A stretch of DNA of 64,000 nucleotides from Phoronis australis (taxonomy: Eukaryota > Phoronida > Phoronidae), in contig NMRA01000083.1 in the NCBI GenBank assembly GCA_002633005.1, positions 709,161-773,160 of the forward strand, read 5' to 3'. Below the pieces are notes generated by a model. That model saw only the letters and a program-made list of their open reading frames with translations, did not search any database and had not been told where the DNA came from. The position numbers and the translations under genes were made by a program. The stretch's first letter is position 1; each line of letters starts with the position of its first letter. Shown here one piece after another: positions 62,667-64,000 of the stretch.

Positions 62667-62947
62667 CAGCTTCACTAAAAATTTGACTTCGGAATATTGA
62701 TCTGTCCAAATTGTATAATAGCGTCGCTTTATGCAATGCACATTATATCTCACTGTGTAGATTAATCATTCATATACGAATAATTTGGTTAGTACACTTC
62801 TATGATGCGATCATGCGGGATCAAGTGAAGCATGTTACAAGCATACCGTAAGAGGAGCTGTTAGAATACGTATTAGACACCTTCGATTATCGAAAGAGCA
62901 AATATAATCATGTTACAATCAATGATTGACCGATGGTCATATCATGC

Positions 62948-63497
62948 AAGACGCCTCTTGTCGGATAGAACTATTGGTCAAAACTTGCTATTTGACACTA
63001 AGTTGTCATTTTACCCAGGTATTCATTAATCTTCAAAACTCCTAAAATTGTTTGGTGAAAGTATTTTCAAATTAGGAATTAGCTTCCTAATTATGTGATT
63101 ACACCACGTGCCAAATGAAGTTTATTCATGCGTTCGCGGGTGCTTGCTTCCAGTACATTCAAACTGTAGACATGCTGTCTGGCTATTTGAACAAAATCAC
63201 GAGAACTCAACGACTTTTGATGTATAAAGACGATTCAACTCAAAAAGAACATCGAAAATGCGATTTTACTCATCGAACTGACTGTGTCTCTTTTACCGAA
63301 TTGGCAGCCCATATAAACTCACTTCCAGCAGTCAATAAGGTGCCTAAAATATTAAAGCTCCGGTATTAGATCAAACCCAGAACTACCACCTGTTCGCACC
63401 TGTTTGGGCCAAAATTAAACTCTACTATTGGCACATTTCTCTGTTGTTACTTTACTCATTCTAGACCCTGACGAGAGCATTGAAGAACCAGAAATCA
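62948..63497. other. no confident gene
   Basis: One 84-codon plus-strand frame (63115-63369, starting MKFIHAFAGACF) is not recognised and has no splice or promoter support. Confidence 0.45.
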
Positions 63498-63652
63498 GCC
63501 TCCCGTTAAGTAACGCTAGGACCTCGCTAAAAGGCAAGACTTCGCGAGATTACGTGAGATATTGCCGTGCATTGTGAATGAGAACACGTGACTTTGACTA
63601 GCTTTTAGCTAGGTCCTAGCGTAGGTCCTAGCGTCTACTGAACGCACGCCAG
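63498..63652 (-). mobile_element. 155-bp MITE, most complete copy, inverted
   Basis: Left end GCCTCCCGTTAAGTAACGCT and right end CTACTGAACGCACGCCAG are the terminal repeats of 56273-56427 in reverse. CCAGAAA occurs just outside the left end (about 63488) and overlaps the right tip (about 63649), a possible target-site duplication. The interior holds CACGTG and TTCGCGAGA. There is no coding capacity. Confidence 0.82.
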
Positions 63653-64000
63653 AAAAGCACATTTTGCCTGTGTGTACCACCCACTGGTTATCGGTTGCCA
63701 GAGCGGCTATTCTCTGAGAGATAGTGTATTAATCTAATTGTCATAAATAAGGCATTAAGTGATAGCGAAGAATTTAATCATCGATCGACTTGAGAAAAAG
63801 TGCAAACGTTCATCTTATTGAGATATTTTCTAGAAATAATACGAATGTCTGTTTAAATTTCATGTCTGCAGTCGACGTATTTGCTTGGGATTGGCATCGA
63901 ATTACGGGGCATGACGTACCAATTGAAATAAGTAATCACCAGAAACCCTACGAGAGTTCCATGAAATTTGTCCTCACTGAAAAACGTCGTTAACTTTGCT
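63653..64000. other. no gene seen
   Basis: A 67-codon plus-strand frame (63790-63993) is not recognised. Nothing else is visible before the window ends. Confidence 0.45.

Larger units (their letters stand above)
61572..62947. repeat. 1.4-kb duplicated block, copy 2
   Basis: Second version of 60170-61570, including the SINE-like repeat, the MITE and the tRNA-like module in the same order. It continues past 62947 into single-copy sequence, so copy 2 is the version connected to the right flank. Confidence 0.92.

Noticed and set aside
1-64000. CRISPR arrays, bacterial operons, riboswitches or prophage
   Set aside because: The window is intron-bearing animal DNA. The tandem arrays have no spacer structure and no prokaryotic features are present.

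Overview
The window is eukaryotic, AT-rich, intron-rich and gene-poor, with many decayed transposons. It reads like an invertebrate animal genome, and a marine deuterostome is my best guess. That guess rests on gene content and repeat texture; no marker fixes the species. Two complete multi-exon genes can be rebuilt. Every exon joins in frame across GT-AG introns.

Gene 1 (minus strand, 28900 down to 18668) is an orthologue of BANP/SMAR1, a nuclear BEN-domain DNA-binding protein: 12 coding exons, 498 residues. Gene 2 (plus strand, 32699 to 43720) is an orthologue of POGLUT2/POGLUT3 (KDELC1/KDELC2), an ER-lumen protein O-glucosyltransferase: 10 coding exons, 509 residues, with a signal peptide, a filamin-type domain, a GT90/CAP10 domain and a C-terminal KDEL. 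They lie head to head, with 3.8 kb between start codons. That gap holds an old dispersed repeat, a broken THAP-like zinc-finger fragment and a near-perfect palindrome. The two products act in different compartments and I see no shared pathway.

Layout. 1-12.6 kb: no convincing gene, only repeat fragments and a possible acidic first exon at the left edge. 12.7-13.0 kb: dead non-LTR reverse transcriptase. 13.8-16.9 kb: MITE and dispersed-repeat copies, including a hAT-like MITE with an intact 8-bp target-site duplication. 17-28.9 kb: BANP and its 3' flank. 29.2-32.1 kb: composite repeat. 32.7-43.7 kb: POGLUT, whose introns hold several non-autonomous transposons. 43.7-56 kb: intergenic with scattered repeats and a 28-bp-arm hairpin. 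56.2-64 kb: a repeat-dominated end with two large near-identical duplications, two 32-bp minisatellite arrays and several copies of a 155-bp MITE.

Five single Ns occur. Three (20725, 57684, 61571) sit at or near the edge of a near-identical duplicated segment, which suggests unmerged haplotypes rather than real duplications. I found no new gene system. The most notable points are the KDEL signal isolated in a 15-nt terminal exon, the compact repeat families, and long open frames on the minus strand that are only a by-product of the minisatellite.
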